Assembly (NCBI RefSeq): GCF_004335005.1
Contig: NZ_RQRT01000001.1
Coordinates: 147,323 to 211,322, forward strand
Direction: 5' to 3'
DNA: 64,000 nucleotides
Source of the DNA: Paracoccus nototheniae
Lineage (GTDB): Bacteria > Pseudomonadota > Alphaproteobacteria > Rhodobacterales > Rhodobacteraceae
The notes beneath the pieces are model-generated. The model searched no databases and had not been told where the DNA came from. It was given only the letters and a program-made list of their open reading frames with translations. Made by a program: the position numbers and the translations under genes. Shown piece by piece: positions 8,080 to 17,163 of the stretch; within the stretch, counting starts at the first letter, position 1; every line of letters begins with the position of its first letter.

Positions 8080-8751
8080 ATGAATTTCTCTCTGCCGCAG
8101 CGCACAGGCTATAGCCGGTCCGAGATCGTTTCGGACTTCATCGTGCATGCGATGGGTCTGACGGCGGCCTTGCTGGCCGTCCCGATCCTGATCCTGCGGA
8201 CATGGTCGCTGGATGGCGGGATGTCCGGCGTCGTGGGTGTTTCGATCTATGGGACGACGCTGATCGCGATGATCCTGTGTTCCACCCTGTACAACATGAC
8301 CCATCCCGAAACCTGGAGCCATGCTCTGCAGCGGATGGACCATTCGGCGATCTATCTGAAGATCGCCGGAACCTACACCGCCTTCGCGCTTTTGTCGCCG
8401 AACCCGGCGGGCTGGTTTCTGGTCTGGATCTGGGCCTGCGCCGCGCTTGGGGCCGGGCTTCGCAGTTGGGCGCCGGACCGGTGGCGGGGCGCGGCCATCG
8501 GTCTTTATCTGGTCATGGGATGGTCGGGCGCCGCCGCCGGTGCGGCACTGTTCGGCGAGATGTCCGCCGGGGTCTTTGCGTTGATCCTTGCAGGCGGCAT
8601 TCTGTACACGACCGGCTTTGCCTTTTACCTGTGGTCGCGCCTGCCGTTTCATCGCACGATCTGGCATCTGTTCGTCATCGTGGCCAGCGCGGTCTTCTTC
8701 ACCGCCGTCGCCGCGCATGCTCTGGCAGGGCTTCCGCCCCCGGCGCCATGA
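8080..8751 (+). CDS. trhA: Hemolysin III family (TrhA/YqfA, PAQR-like) membrane protein
   Basis: This 223-aa inner-membrane protein has about seven hydrophobic helices. Family landmarks are the stretch after helix two (STLYNMTHPETWSHALQRMD) and the conserved His near the last helix (HRTIWHLF). PAQR-type proteins carry a metal-binding His/Asp set; in E. coli TrhA affects membrane-energetics homeostasis, while haemolysis is not its established role. I chose the ATG at 8080 over an upstream in-frame GTG at 8029 because CAAGGA lies 7 nt before it and the protein then begins like its family. The gene is convergent with the SDR gene that follows. Confidence 0.85.
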   Translation: MNFSLPQRTGYSRSEIVSDFIVHAMGLTAALLAVPILILRTWSLDGGMSGVVGVSIYGTTLIAMILCSTLYNMTHPETWSHALQRMDHSAIYLKIAGTYTAFALLSPNPAGWFLVWIWACAALGAGLRSWAPDRWRGAAIGLYLVMGWSGAAAGAALFGEMSAGVFALILAGGILYTTGFAFYLWSRLPFHRTIWHLFVIVASAVFFTAVAAHALAGLPPPAP

Positions 8752-8803
8752 CCGGCCCCCCAAGCGTGCCGTCCAAAGACTCCTCGATCGTGAACCCGGG
8801 ATA

Positions 8804-9562
8804 TCAGTTCCCGGCGCGCAGGGCGGGCAGGCCGACGCCGGTCGCCTCGAACCCGCCATCGGCGGCCAGCACCTGACCGGTGATGTAGGACGCCTGATCG
8901 CTGCACAGAAAGGCGATGGCCTGCGCAATCTCATCCTCGCGGCCATAGCGGTTCAGCGGGATCGCATCGTGATAGGCGGCGCGGATGGCGGGGCTGTGGA
9001 CGGCCAGCGCCAGCTTGGTATCGACCGGGCCGGGCGCCACGCAATTGGCGCGGATGCCCTGCTGGCCCAGTTCCGCCGCCTGCTGCCGCGTCAGATGGAT
9101 CACCGCTGCCTTGGATGTCCCATAGGCCACCCGCAAGGTGCTGGCCCGCAACCCCGAGATCGAGGCGATGTTCACGATCGCCCCGCCCTGCCGCGCCAGA
9201 TGCGGGATCGCCGCCTGCGAACACAGAAACACTCCGTCCAGATTGACCGACATCACCCGTCGCCATGTCGCCAGATCCGTCTCGGCCATGGGCCGGAAAT
9301 CGGCGACGCCGGCATTGTTGACCAGCGCGTCGATGCGGCCCGACCAGGCCGTTGCGGCATCGACCACCGCGGTGACCTGATCCGGGTCCGACACGTCGCA
9401 GGGCATGGCCAGCGCGTCGTCCCAGCCCGTGGCGATGCGGGCCAGTTCCTCTGCATCGATATCGGCCAGAACGACGCGCCAGCCCCGTTCGGACAGCAGC
9501 CGGGCGGTGGCCAGACCGATGCCGCGCGCAGCGCCGGTGATGATCGCGGTTTTCTGTGTCAT
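8804..9562 (-). CDS. SDR family oxidoreductase
   Basis: This 252-aa classical short-chain dehydrogenase has the cofactor motif TGAARGIG at its N-terminus. Asp at the end of the second strand (VVLADIDAEE) favours NAD over NADP. The VNNAGVA motif and catalytic YGTSK follow. The start at 9562 is fixed by AGAAGGACG a few bases upstream; the open frame runs further but into the TRAP gene. It is the last gene of the TRAP transporter operon, 26 bp after the large permease, so it probably oxidises or reduces the hydroxy or keto compound that the transporter imports. The substrate is unknown. Confidence 0.82.
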   Translation of the reverse strand: MTQKTAIITGAARGIGLATARLLSERGWRVVLADIDAEELARIATGWDDALAMPCDVSDPDQVTAVVDAATAWSGRIDALVNNAGVADFRPMAETDLATWRRVMSVNLDGVFLCSQAAIPHLARQGGAIVNIASISGLRASTLRVAYGTSKAAVIHLTRQQAAELGQQGIRANCVAPGPVDTKLALAVHSPAIRAAYHDAIPLNRYGREDEIAQAIAFLCSDQASYITGQVLAADGGFEATGVGLPALRAGN

Positions 9563-9588
9563 ATCCGTCCTTCTGCCCGCATGGGGCG

Positions 9589-10923
9589 CTACATCAGCCA
9601 TTCGACCAGCCACAGCGACATGCGGGGCAGGGCGGCCACGACCGCCAGCCCCACCAGGGCCGAGATCAGAAACGGCAGCGCCCCGCGCGCCACACGCTCG
9701 ATCGAGATCTGCGCGACGTTCGCCGCCACGAACAGGTTGACGCCCACGGGCGGGGTGATCAGGCCGATGGCCAGATTGATCATCACCATGACCCCGAACC
9801 AGACCGGATCCCAGCCCAGCTCATGCATCACCGGCAGCACGATGGGCAGGGTGATGAACATGACCGTGATCGCATCCATGAACATGCCCGCGATCAGCAG
9901 GATCAGCATGACGACCAGCAGGATCACCCATTGGTTGTCGCTGATACCCAGCAACCCGCTGGAATAGGTGCCGACCAGATCCTCGACCGTGATGACCCAA
10001 CCGAACAGGCCCGCATAGGCCACGATCAGCATCACCGTGGCCGACGACCCCGCCGCATCGGCCAGCGTGTCATAAAGCGCGCGGATGGACAGGCTGCGAT
10101 AGATCAGCCCGCCCACCAGCAGCGCATAGACGGTGGCGACCAGCGCGGCCTCGGTCGGGGTGAAGATGCCGGAATAGATGCCGCCCAGGATCACCACCGG
10201 CGTCATCAGCCCCCAGAAGCTGTCGCGAAAGCTGCCCCACAGGCGCGCGCCATAGGGCAGGCCCGCATAGGGGTCGGGGATCAGCCGGTCCAGCGCCCCG
10301 CCGCCCGGCCCGCCTTTGGGCGCGATGAAGGGCAGCACGGCCAGCATGGTCAGCCCCATGAACAGCCCCGGCACGATCGCCGCGATGAACAGTTGCGAGA
10401 TCGACACCTCGGCGATCACCCCGAATAGCACCAGCCCGATCGACGGCGGAATGACGATGGACAGCGCCGCGCCGGCACAGACCAGCCCCGCGGCATGGGC
10501 GCGGGTATAGCCGTCTTCCTCCATCCCCTTGATGATCATCGGGCCGATGGCCGCGACCGATGCGGGGCCCGATCCGCTGACCGCGCCCCAGAACAGGCAG
10601 ACGACGGTGCCCACGACGCCCATGCCGCCGGGCAGGCCGCCGACAAGGACGCGAAAGAACCGGATCATGCGTTCGGCAATCCCCGTCGATCCCATCAGTG
10701 CCCCCGCCAGAATGAAGAACGGAATGGCCAGCAACGAATAGCGCGCGACCCCGGCGGTGATCAGATCGCCCGCCAGATCAAGGCCGAAGCCCATCCGCCA
10801 CATTGCATACAGCGCCGACAGCCCAAGCGAAAAAGCCACCGGCACGCGCAGTGCCAGAGCCACAAAAAACAGCACGATCATCTGCGTGCCCGGACCCATC
10901 TGAAGCAGGCCCATCTCAAGCAT
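9589..10923 (-). CDS. TRAP transporter large permease (DctM/SiaM type)
   Basis: This 444-aa protein is almost entirely hydrophobic with about 12 transmembrane segments, the length and pattern of the TRAP 12-TM subunit. Recognisable segments include LGLSALYAMWRMGFGL and GLITPPVGVNLFVAANV near the C-terminus. It forms the sodium-coupled transport channel with the DctQ-type subunit, whose gene overlaps its start by 8 bp (10916-10923). Substrate specificity comes from the DctP-type binding protein; likely substrates are carboxylates. Confidence 0.9.
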   Translation of the reverse strand: MLEMGLLQMGPGTQMIVLFFVALALRVPVAFSLGLSALYAMWRMGFGLDLAGDLITAGVARYSLLAIPFFILAGALMGSTGIAERMIRFFRVLVGGLPGGMGVVGTVVCLFWGAVSGSGPASVAAIGPMIIKGMEEDGYTRAHAAGLVCAGAALSIVIPPSIGLVLFGVIAEVSISQLFIAAIVPGLFMGLTMLAVLPFIAPKGGPGGGALDRLIPDPYAGLPYGARLWGSFRDSFWGLMTPVVILGGIYSGIFTPTEAALVATVYALLVGGLIYRSLSIRALYDTLADAAGSSATVMLIVAYAGLFGWVITVEDLVGTYSSGLLGISDNQWVILLVVMLILLIAGMFMDAITVMFITLPIVLPVMHELGWDPVWFGVMVMINLAIGLITPPVGVNLFVAANVAQISIERVARGALPFLISALVGLAVVAALPRMSLWLVEWLM

Positions 10924-11395
10924 GATCGGACCCCGCCAGACGGAATTCCTCGATTGAATGCTGCACGAACCGCCAGGCGATCAGCAGAAAGGCGAAAGGC
11001 ACCGCCGCCTGATAATACCACATCGGAATGCGCAGCGCGTAAGAGGTCATGCCGTTCTGATAAAGCGTCAGCACCGACCCCCATGCCAGCCAGCTTGACC
11101 CCAAGAGCAATCCCACGGACAGCACCACCGAAAGAGCCACGACCCCCTGCGCCAGCCTGCGCGGCAGCATCGACACCACCGCCGTCACCGCCAGATGCTG
11201 TCCCTGCCGCGCCGCGATGGCCGCGCCAAAGACGGTCAGCAGCAGAAAGCCGTTGGTCAGCAATTCCTCGGACGAGGCCAGCGAGTAATTGGTGGCATAG
11301 CGCACGACCACATTGGCAAAGCCCAGCAGGGTCATGCCCAGAAAGAGGACGGCGCAGATCAGCCGTTCGGCTTCGCGCGACAGAAAGGACAGCAT
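10916..11395 (-). CDS. TRAP transporter small permease (DctQ type)
   Basis: This is a 159-aa membrane protein with four hydrophobic helices, starting MLSFLSREAERLICAVLF. The size and the position between the binding protein and DctM are typical of TRAP small permeases. The frame extends to an ATG at 11434, but GAGG lies just upstream of the ATG at 11395 and the extra residues are proline-rich, so I chose 11395. It overlaps the large permease gene by 8 bp, consistent with translational coupling. Confidence 0.82.
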   Translation of the reverse strand: MLSFLSREAERLICAVLFLGMTLLGFANVVVRYATNYSLASSEELLTNGFLLLTVFGAAIAARQGQHLAVTAVVSMLPRRLAQGVVALSVVLSVGLLLGSSWLAWGSVLTLYQNGMTSYALRIPMWYYQAAVPFAFLLIAWRFVQHSIEEFRLAGSDHA

Positions 11396-11452
11396 GGGCA
11401 CCTCGGGGGGGTCATGGGCAGGCATGGGGGGCATCGCGCCCCCCGCAGCGGC

Positions 11453-12460
11453 CTATTCGGCCTGTGCAATCGCATCCTGAAACGAGGCGACCAGTTCTGG
11501 ACCGACCCGTTCGGCCCATTGATCGAAGGCGGGCTGGGTGGCCTCGCGGAAGGCGGCCAGTTCCTCGGGGGTGGGTTCATAGACCTCCATCCCCTTGTCG
11601 CGCAGGAAGGCCAGACCGGTTTCGGTCCCTTCGCGGGTGATCTGGCGCTGATAGGCCATCGCCTCGGCCGCGACCTCGCGCAGCATGGTCTGGGTCTCGG
11701 CATCATAGGCGTCGAATTTCGCCTTGGAGACGCCAAGGAAGACCGGATCATAGGAATAGTGCCAGGCGGTCAGATAGCTTTGCACCTCATAGACCTGCTG
11801 GGGGATGATCACCGCACCGATGGGGTTTTCCTGCCCGTCCACCACGCCCTGCTGCAGCGCGGTCAGCGTTTCCGTCCACTGCATCTGCTGGGGATTGGCG
11901 CCAAGCGCGTTCATCACGTCGATATACATCGGACCCGCGACGCGCATGTTCAGACCGCGCATATCCTCGGGCGACTTGATCGGGCGGGTGTTGTTCGTGA
12001 CCTCGCGAAAGCCGTTCTCGCCCCAGGCCAGAACCTCGATGCCCTTGGTCCGCAGGATCTCGCGCAGCGCCTCGGCGGGGCCGCCATCGGCGGTGGTCGC
12101 ATCGACCTGCGCGTAATTCTCGTACAGATAGGGCAGCGAGAACACCGCCATCTCCTGCACCAGCGGCGTCACGTTGATGGCCGAGGTCATGACGAAATCC
12201 AGCGCCCCGCGCCCGACCATATCGGCCTGCCGCATCTGGTCGCCGCCTGCCAGCTGGGCGTTGGGGAACACCCGCAGCTCCATCTCTCCGTCGCTGCGCT
12301 CGGCCAGCAATTCGCCAAAGCGTTCCGCGCCCTGATGCCAGGTCGTGCCGTCGCCGGTATTGTGCGACAGGCGCAGCGTTTCCGCCATCGCCGCCCCCGT
12401 CCCAAGCGCCGAGACCAGTGCCGTCGCCCGCGCCAGCCGTCCCCATGCTGCAAGTCGCAT
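11453..12460 (-). CDS. TRAP transporter substrate-binding protein (DctP type)
   Basis: This 335-aa periplasmic protein begins with a signal peptide (MRLAAWGRLARATALV, cleavage after GAAMA). The mature part starts ETLRLSHNTGDGTTWHQGAERFG. The central GLNMRVAGP segment carries the conserved Arg that binds the substrate carboxylate in TRAP receptors, and WTETLTALQQGVVDGQENP is the family hallmark. The start at 12460 is preferred because AGGGAGG lies 6 nt upstream; an ATG 6 nt earlier abuts that site. It is the first gene of the TRAP-SDR operon and is divergent from an IclR regulator that probably controls it. Confidence 0.88.
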   Translation of the reverse strand: MRLAAWGRLARATALVSALGTGAAMAETLRLSHNTGDGTTWHQGAERFGELLAERSDGEMELRVFPNAQLAGGDQMRQADMVGRGALDFVMTSAINVTPLVQEMAVFSLPYLYENYAQVDATTADGGPAEALREILRTKGIEVLAWGENGFREVTNNTRPIKSPEDMRGLNMRVAGPMYIDVMNALGANPQQMQWTETLTALQQGVVDGQENPIGAVIIPQQVYEVQSYLTAWHYSYDPVFLGVSKAKFDAYDAETQTMLREVAAEAMAYQRQITREGTETGLAFLRDKGMEVYEPTPEELAAFREATQPAFDQWAERVGPELVASFQDAIAQAE

Positions 12461-12556
12461 CGCCATCCTCCCTGTCGAACAAGCCACCCTCCCGTGGCGT
12501 CGGTTCATATCATGGTGCGTCATTTCAATCGGTGGCAAGAAAAAACTTGCGCAGGC

Positions 12557-12570
12557 GCGGATATTTCCGC
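12557..12570. promoter_or_regulatory. Palindrome between TRAP operon and IclR gene
   Basis: GCGGA-TATT-TCCGC lies in the 143-bp divergent gap. A second pair, GGATAT (12559-12564) and ATATCC, brackets it to the right. Position suggests an operator for the IclR-type protein; no experimental motif was matched. Confidence 0.3.
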
Positions 12571-12603
12571 CATCCTGATGCGATATCCGGGGATCACAGC
12601 GTG

Positions 12604-13419
12604 ATGCAGCCTATTGTATCGAACCATAATATGGACCAACCAGACACTGGCACGCAAAGCGTGGACCGGGCGCTGCTGCTGTTGAACCGCATCGGCGCCA
12701 GCGGGGATGATGGCGCGACACTGGCCGGGCTGGTGTCGCAGACCGGGCTGAACAAGGCCACCGTGCGGCGGTTGCTGCTGGCGCTGATCCGGGCGGGCAT
12801 GGCCGAACAGGATGCCGCCAGCCGCTATCATCCGGGCGCGCAACTGCAGGTGCTGGGCGCGCAGGCGGCCCGCCGTCCCGGCCTGCTGGCTGCGGCGGGC
12901 GAAAGCGTCATGCGGCTGGCGCAGGTTACCGGAGATGCGGCGCTGCTGTCGGTGCGGCGCGGCGCCGGTTCGCTGTGCCTGATGCGCGAAGAGGGCAGCT
13001 ATCCCCTGCGCAGCCACGCGCTGGTCGCGGGGCAGACCCATCCTCTGGGCGTGGGGGCGGGGTCTTTGGCGATGCTGGCCAGCCTGCCCGACGATCAGGC
13101 CCGGACCGTTCTGGCCGCGATCGCCCCGGTGCTGGCCGATCGGTTCCCGGCGCTGACCCCCGACCGGATGCGCGCGCTGATCGCGCGGACCCGTGCCGAT
13201 GGCGTGGCCCTGAACCCCGGTCTGGTGATCGAGGGGTCATGGGGTCTGGGCATCGCCCTGCACCATTCCGACGGGCGGCTGGCGGGCGCGCTGTCGGTGG
13301 CCACCGTCGAGGCGCGGATGCGCCCCGACCGCCTGCCCGACCTGACCCGCCATCTGCGCGCCGAGGCCGCCCGGATCGAGGCCCGCCTGACGCCCCCCCA
13401 TAAGGAACGACCCGCATGA
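12604..13419 (+). CDS. IclR family transcriptional regulator
   Basis: This protein is about 271 aa. The N-terminal winged helix (SVDRALLLLNRIG through ATVRRLLLALIRAGM) is followed by an IclR effector domain of normal length ending EARLTP. IclR proteins bind a small organic acid through the C-terminal domain and repress or activate neighbouring catabolic genes. Here it is divergent from the TRAP operon, and its stop codon overlaps the thiolase start (ATGA), so it is likely to control both sides. The start is uncertain: ATG 12604 has GGGGA about 10 nt upstream, while ATG 12631 would give a more typical short N-terminus. Confidence 0.8.
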   Translation: MQPIVSNHNMDQPDTGTQSVDRALLLLNRIGASGDDGATLAGLVSQTGLNKATVRRLLLALIRAGMAEQDAASRYHPGAQLQVLGAQAARRPGLLAAAGESVMRLAQVTGDAALLSVRRGAGSLCLMREEGSYPLRSHALVAGQTHPLGVGAGSLAMLASLPDDQARTVLAAIAPVLADRFPALTPDRMRALIARTRADGVALNPGLVIEGSWGLGIALHHSDGRLAGALSVATVEARMRPDRLPDLTRHLRAEAARIEARLTPPHKERPA

Positions 13420-14585
13420 CCGACCCGATGATCATCGGCTGGAGCCATACGCGCTTTGGCAAATCCGACGCCCCCGACACCTGCGCCCTGATGGCCGAGG
13501 CGGTGCCTTTGGCGCTGGATCATGCGGGCATCAGTGCCGCCGAGGTGGATGGCATCTTTACCGGCGTCTTCAACAACGGCTTTTCGCGGCAGGATTTTCA
13601 GGCAGCCCTGGTCGGCATGGCGGTCCCCGATCTGGCCCATGTTCCCGCCACCCGGTTCGAGAACGCCTGTGCCACCGGCTCTGCCGCCCTGCATGGCGCG
13701 ATGGATTTCATCGCCGCAGGCCGGGGCCGGATCGCGCTGGTGGTGGGCGCCGAAAAGATGACCGCCACGCCCACGGCGGATGTGGGCGACATCCTGCTGG
13801 GCGCCAGCTTCCGCAAGGAAGAGGCCGATATCGACGCCGGGTTCGCGGGCCTGTTCGGGCAGATCGCCGCCGGCTATTTCCAGCGATACGGCGACCGGTC
13901 CGAGGAACTGGCGATGATCGCCGCCAAGAATCACGAAAACGGCATGCGCAACCCCTATGCCCATCTGCAAAAGGATCTGGGCGTCGCGTTCTGCAACACC
14001 GTGTCCGACCGCAATCCACGCGTGGCGGGGCCTTTGCGGCGCAGCGATTGTTCGCTGATCTCGGACGGGGCGGCGGTGCTGGTGCTGGCGGATGCCGAGA
14101 CCGCGCTGACCATGCGCCGCGCCATCGCCTTTCGCGCCCGCGCGCAGGCCAACGATCCGCTGGCCCTGTCGCGTCGCGACATGCTGCAGATGCGCGCCGC
14201 GCGCGCCGCGTGGTCGCAGGCGCTGGATCATGCGGGCCTGGTGCTGGACGATCTGTCGCTGGTCGAGACGCATGACTGCTTCACCATCGCCGAGATGCTG
14301 GAATACGAGGCGATGGGGCTGGCCGAACCCGGCCAGGGCCACCGCGTCATCCGTGACGGCGTGACCCGCAGGGACGGGCGTCTGCCGGTGAACCTGTCGG
14401 GCGGGCTGAAATCCAAGGGCCATCCGATCGGCGCGACGGGCGTGTCCCAGCATGTCATGGCCGCGATGCAGCTGACCGGCGAGGCGGGCGAGATGCAGCT
14501 GCCCGGCGCGACGTTGGCCGGGGTATTCAACATGGGCGGCGCTGCGGTCACCAACTATGTCTCGATCCTGGAGCGGGTGAAATGA
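13416..14585 (+). CDS. Thiolase family protein (SCP-x / acetyl-CoA acetyltransferase-like)
   Basis: This 389-aa thiolase-fold enzyme has its nucleophile Cys85 in NACATGSAA. His286 lies in ETHDCF and His336 in the KGHPIGATG motif, so the catalytic set is complete. The sequence is of the SCP2/SCP-x-like thiolase group (acyl-CoA thiolases of side-chain and aromatic degradation) rather than PhaA or PcaF. It would cleave a 3-ketoacyl-CoA to acetyl- or propionyl-CoA. It overlaps the regulator and the acyl-CoA ligase genes by 4 bp each, marking one operon. Confidence 0.85.
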   Translation: MTDPMIIGWSHTRFGKSDAPDTCALMAEAVPLALDHAGISAAEVDGIFTGVFNNGFSRQDFQAALVGMAVPDLAHVPATRFENACATGSAALHGAMDFIAAGRGRIALVVGAEKMTATPTADVGDILLGASFRKEEADIDAGFAGLFGQIAAGYFQRYGDRSEELAMIAAKNHENGMRNPYAHLQKDLGVAFCNTVSDRNPRVAGPLRRSDCSLISDGAAVLVLADAETALTMRRAIAFRARAQANDPLALSRRDMLQMRAARAAWSQALDHAGLVLDDLSLVETHDCFTIAEMLEYEAMGLAEPGQGHRVIRDGVTRRDGRLPVNLSGGLKSKGHPIGATGVSQHVMAAMQLTGEAGEMQLPGATLAGVFNMGGAAVTNYVSILERVK

Positions 14586-16201
14586 GGCCCGTTTCCGACC
14601 GGGTGATGAACCTGTGCCATTTCCTGACCCAGAACGCCCGCCGCCTGCCCGATGCCCCCGCGCTGATCCATGGCGATCAGGTCACGACATGGTCGCAGAT
14701 GCAGGCGCGGGTGGGCGCGCTGGCCCATGCGCTGATCCATGATTACGGGCTGGCCAAGGGCGACCGCGTTCTGGTGCAATCGGCCAACTGCCTGCAGATG
14801 TTCGAAACCATGTTCGCCTGCTGGCGCATCGGCGCGGTCTGGGTGCCCGCCAATTTCCGCCTCTCGCCCGGCGATCTGGCCTATCTGGCGCAATCCTCGG
14901 GCGCCCGGGCGATGATCTGCGGGGCGGCGTTCACCGCCCATGCCGAAGCCTGCGCACCCCATATCCCGGCGATCATCCCCATCGGCCCGTCCCCCCTTGG
15001 CACCGATCACGACGCCCTGATTGCCCGCCATCGCGGCCGGATGCCGCCCGAGGCGGCGGTCGCGCGCGACGATCCGGCGTGGTTTTTCTATACTTCGGGG
15101 ACGACCGGGCGGCCCAAGGCAGCGGTGCTGACGCATGGGCAGATGGCCTTTGTCGTCACCAACCACCTGTGCGATCTGATGCCCGGCACCACCGAACATG
15201 ACGCCTCGCTGGTGGTCGCCCCGCTGTCGCATGGCGCGGGCATCCACCAGTTGACGCAGGTCGCGCGCGGCGTGCCGACCATCCTGCCCGAGGGCGATCG
15301 GTTCGACCCCGCGCAGGTCTGGGAACTGGTCGAACGATACCGGGTGACGAACATGTTCACCGTCCCCACCATCGTCAAGCTGCTGGTCGAGGATGCGTCC
15401 GTGGACCGCTTCGATCATTCCAGCCTGCGCTATGTCATCTATGCGGGCGCGCCGATGTACCGGGCCGATCAGATCCGCGCGCTGGACAAGCTGGGCCCGG
15501 TGCTGGTCCAGTATTTTGGTCTGGGCGAGGTCACCGGCGCGATCACCGTGCTGCCCCCCGCGCATCATTCCGCCGATGATGGCGCGATGCGCATCGGCAC
15601 CTGCGGTCTGGCGCGCACCGGCATGCAGGTGCAGATACAGGACGCCCAAGGGTGCGAACTGCCCCCCAACCGGACCGGAGAGATCGCCGTGACCGGCCCC
15701 GCCGTCTTTGCGGGCTATCACGACAATCCGGCTGCCAATGCGGCATCCTTTCGTGACGGCTGGTTCCTGACCGGCGATCTGGGGCACATGGACGATCAGG
15801 GGTTTCTGTATCTGACGGGCCGCGAATCCGACATGTATATCTCGGGCGGGTCCAACATCTATCCCCGCGAGATCGAGGAAAAGCTGCTGACCCATCCCGA
15901 TCTGGCCGAGGTGATCGTGCTGGGCGCCCCCGATCCTGTCTGGGGCGAAACCGGGCTGGCGGTCTGCGTGGCGCGTCCGGGGGCCACGCACGATCCGCAG
16001 GCGGTGCTGGACTGGCTCGCGCCGCAGATCGCCAGTTATAAACGGCCCAAGCGGCTGCTGATTTGGGATGGGCTGCCGAAATCGGCCTATGGCAAGATCA
16101 CCCGCAAGATGATCCGCGACGCGCTGATCGAACGCGGCGACTGGCCCTGCGATCACGATCAGCCGCAGGACCGCACAGCCGTTCAGGCCGGGGCGGGCTA
16201 G
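14582..16201 (+). CDS. Acyl-CoA synthetase (AMP-forming ligase)
   Basis: This 539-aa member of the ANL superfamily activates a carboxylic acid to its CoA thioester via an acyl-AMP. The P-loop-like motif YTSGTTGRPKAAVLTHG lies near residues 170-187. GWFLTGDLG, the hinge GRESDMYISGGSNIYPREIEE region and the C-terminal catalytic Lys in KSAYGKITRK are all present. It overlaps the thiolase stop (ATGA). With thiolase and ligase in one operon and a TRAP importer opposite, the set looks like import, activation and thiolytic cleavage of an organic acid. Dehydrogenase and hydratase steps are not encoded here. Confidence 0.87.
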   Translation: MRPVSDRVMNLCHFLTQNARRLPDAPALIHGDQVTTWSQMQARVGALAHALIHDYGLAKGDRVLVQSANCLQMFETMFACWRIGAVWVPANFRLSPGDLAYLAQSSGARAMICGAAFTAHAEACAPHIPAIIPIGPSPLGTDHDALIARHRGRMPPEAAVARDDPAWFFYTSGTTGRPKAAVLTHGQMAFVVTNHLCDLMPGTTEHDASLVVAPLSHGAGIHQLTQVARGVPTILPEGDRFDPAQVWELVERYRVTNMFTVPTIVKLLVEDASVDRFDHSSLRYVIYAGAPMYRADQIRALDKLGPVLVQYFGLGEVTGAITVLPPAHHSADDGAMRIGTCGLARTGMQVQIQDAQGCELPPNRTGEIAVTGPAVFAGYHDNPAANAASFRDGWFLTGDLGHMDDQGFLYLTGRESDMYISGGSNIYPREIEEKLLTHPDLAEVIVLGAPDPVWGETGLAVCVARPGATHDPQAVLDWLAPQIASYKRPKRLLIWDGLPKSAYGKITRKMIRDALIERGDWPCDHDQPQDRTAVQAGAG

Positions 16202-16207
16202 GCGTCG

Positions 16208-17005
16208 ATGCTGATCCATCCCGGTCCCGCCGATCCGCAGCGGGTCCGCACCGTCGCCTGCCGCGCCCATCCGCTGCGTCTTTTGCTGCGGGCGGGCGTG
16301 CCGCTGGACCGTGCCATCGCTCAGGCCGTCCGGGCGGCGGGGTTCGGGGCCGCGTGGCTGAGCTTGCGGGATCTGCCCTGCGACCGGCTTGCCTTTGTCA
16401 TTCCCGCCCCGCCACCCGGCGACGGGCGCGTGGCCTATTACAGCCGGACCCACAGGCTGGGCGCGGGCGCGCGCATCGTCATGGCGGGGCTGCATCTGGG
16501 GCAGGGCGGGGCGATCCATGCCCATGGATTGTGGACCGACCGGACCGGCACGGTCCGGATGGGCCATCTGCGCCCCGAAGAGACATTCTTGTCGCGCAAT
16601 GTGCAGATCGAGGCATGGGGCATCGACGGCGCGGCCTTTTGCCGGGGTCCGGACAGCGAGACCGGCTTTGCGCTGTTCACCCCACGCGCGCAGCGCCGCA
16701 GGCATCGCGGGGGGCAGGCGGCGCGTCTGGTGCGCCTGCGCCCCCATCTGGACCTTGTCCCGACGCTGCGCAGGCTGGCCCGACCGCGCAGCCGCATTTT
16801 GGGGCTGGGCAGTCTGATCGGCACCCGCTTTGCCGATGCGGCACCCCTTCCCGGCCCGGCCACCGAAATCCTGATCACCGGGCAGGCAGGCGGGCAGTTG
16901 CGCATCGCCTCGGTCGGTGAGGGGGGCGATGCGCGGCAGGGCTGGTTGCTGGGCCCGAACCGGGTCTGCATCACCGCCGAATTGCTGCTGATCGACGCGC
17001 CCTGA
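16208..17005 (+). CDS. Tandem PCC (DUF296)-domain protein
   Basis: This 265-aa protein reads as two PCC/DUF296 modules. The first (about 10-160) keeps the His set that binds metal in bacterial PCC proteins, HAHGLWTD followed by MGHLRPEETF. The second (about 180-262, GLGSLIGTRFADAAP and ATEILI) has the fold pattern but no such His. Bacterial PCC proteins are poorly characterised; DNA binding is shown mainly for plant AT-hook versions. It follows the acyl-CoA ligase by 6 bp and is last in that operon, so a role in CoA-thioester metabolism is inferred from context only. A 14-bp tandem duplication covers its stop codon. Confidence 0.6.
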   Translation: MLIHPGPADPQRVRTVACRAHPLRLLLRAGVPLDRAIAQAVRAAGFGAAWLSLRDLPCDRLAFVIPAPPPGDGRVAYYSRTHRLGAGARIVMAGLHLGQGGAIHAHGLWTDRTGTVRMGHLRPEETFLSRNVQIEAWGIDGAAFCRGPDSETGFALFTPRAQRRRHRGGQAARLVRLRPHLDLVPTLRRLARPRSRILGLGSLIGTRFADAAPLPGPATEILITGQAGGQLRIASVGEGGDARQGWLLGPNRVCITAELLLIDAP

Positions 17006-17019
17006 TCGACGCGCCCTGA
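16988..17019. repeat. 14-bp tandem duplication across a stop codon
   Basis: CTGATCGACGCGCC occurs twice in a row (16988-17001, 17002-17015), followed by a partial third copy, CTGA. The TGA at 17003-17005 that ends the PCC gene falls in the second unit. It looks like a recent slippage duplication that slightly altered the 3' end. Confidence 0.7.
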
Positions 17020-17097
17020 CCGGGCGGTATGACGGGGGGACCGGTCCGGCCGCCCGGCCTTGCGACCATCCGGTCGGTCGTCGCACCGGGGTGGCTT

Positions 17098-17109
17098 GTG
17101 CCCGGGCAC
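17098..17109. terminator. Perfect 12-bp palindrome after the PCC gene
   Basis: GTGCCCGGGCAC is self-complementary and lies in the 247-bp gap before pstS. It could be part of a terminator for the upstream operon; no T-run follows. Confidence 0.25.
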
Positions 17110-17163
17110 GACCCCGGCCCGTCCCATGATCCCCTTGGACAAGGCCCCGCCCGGCCCCGGTCA

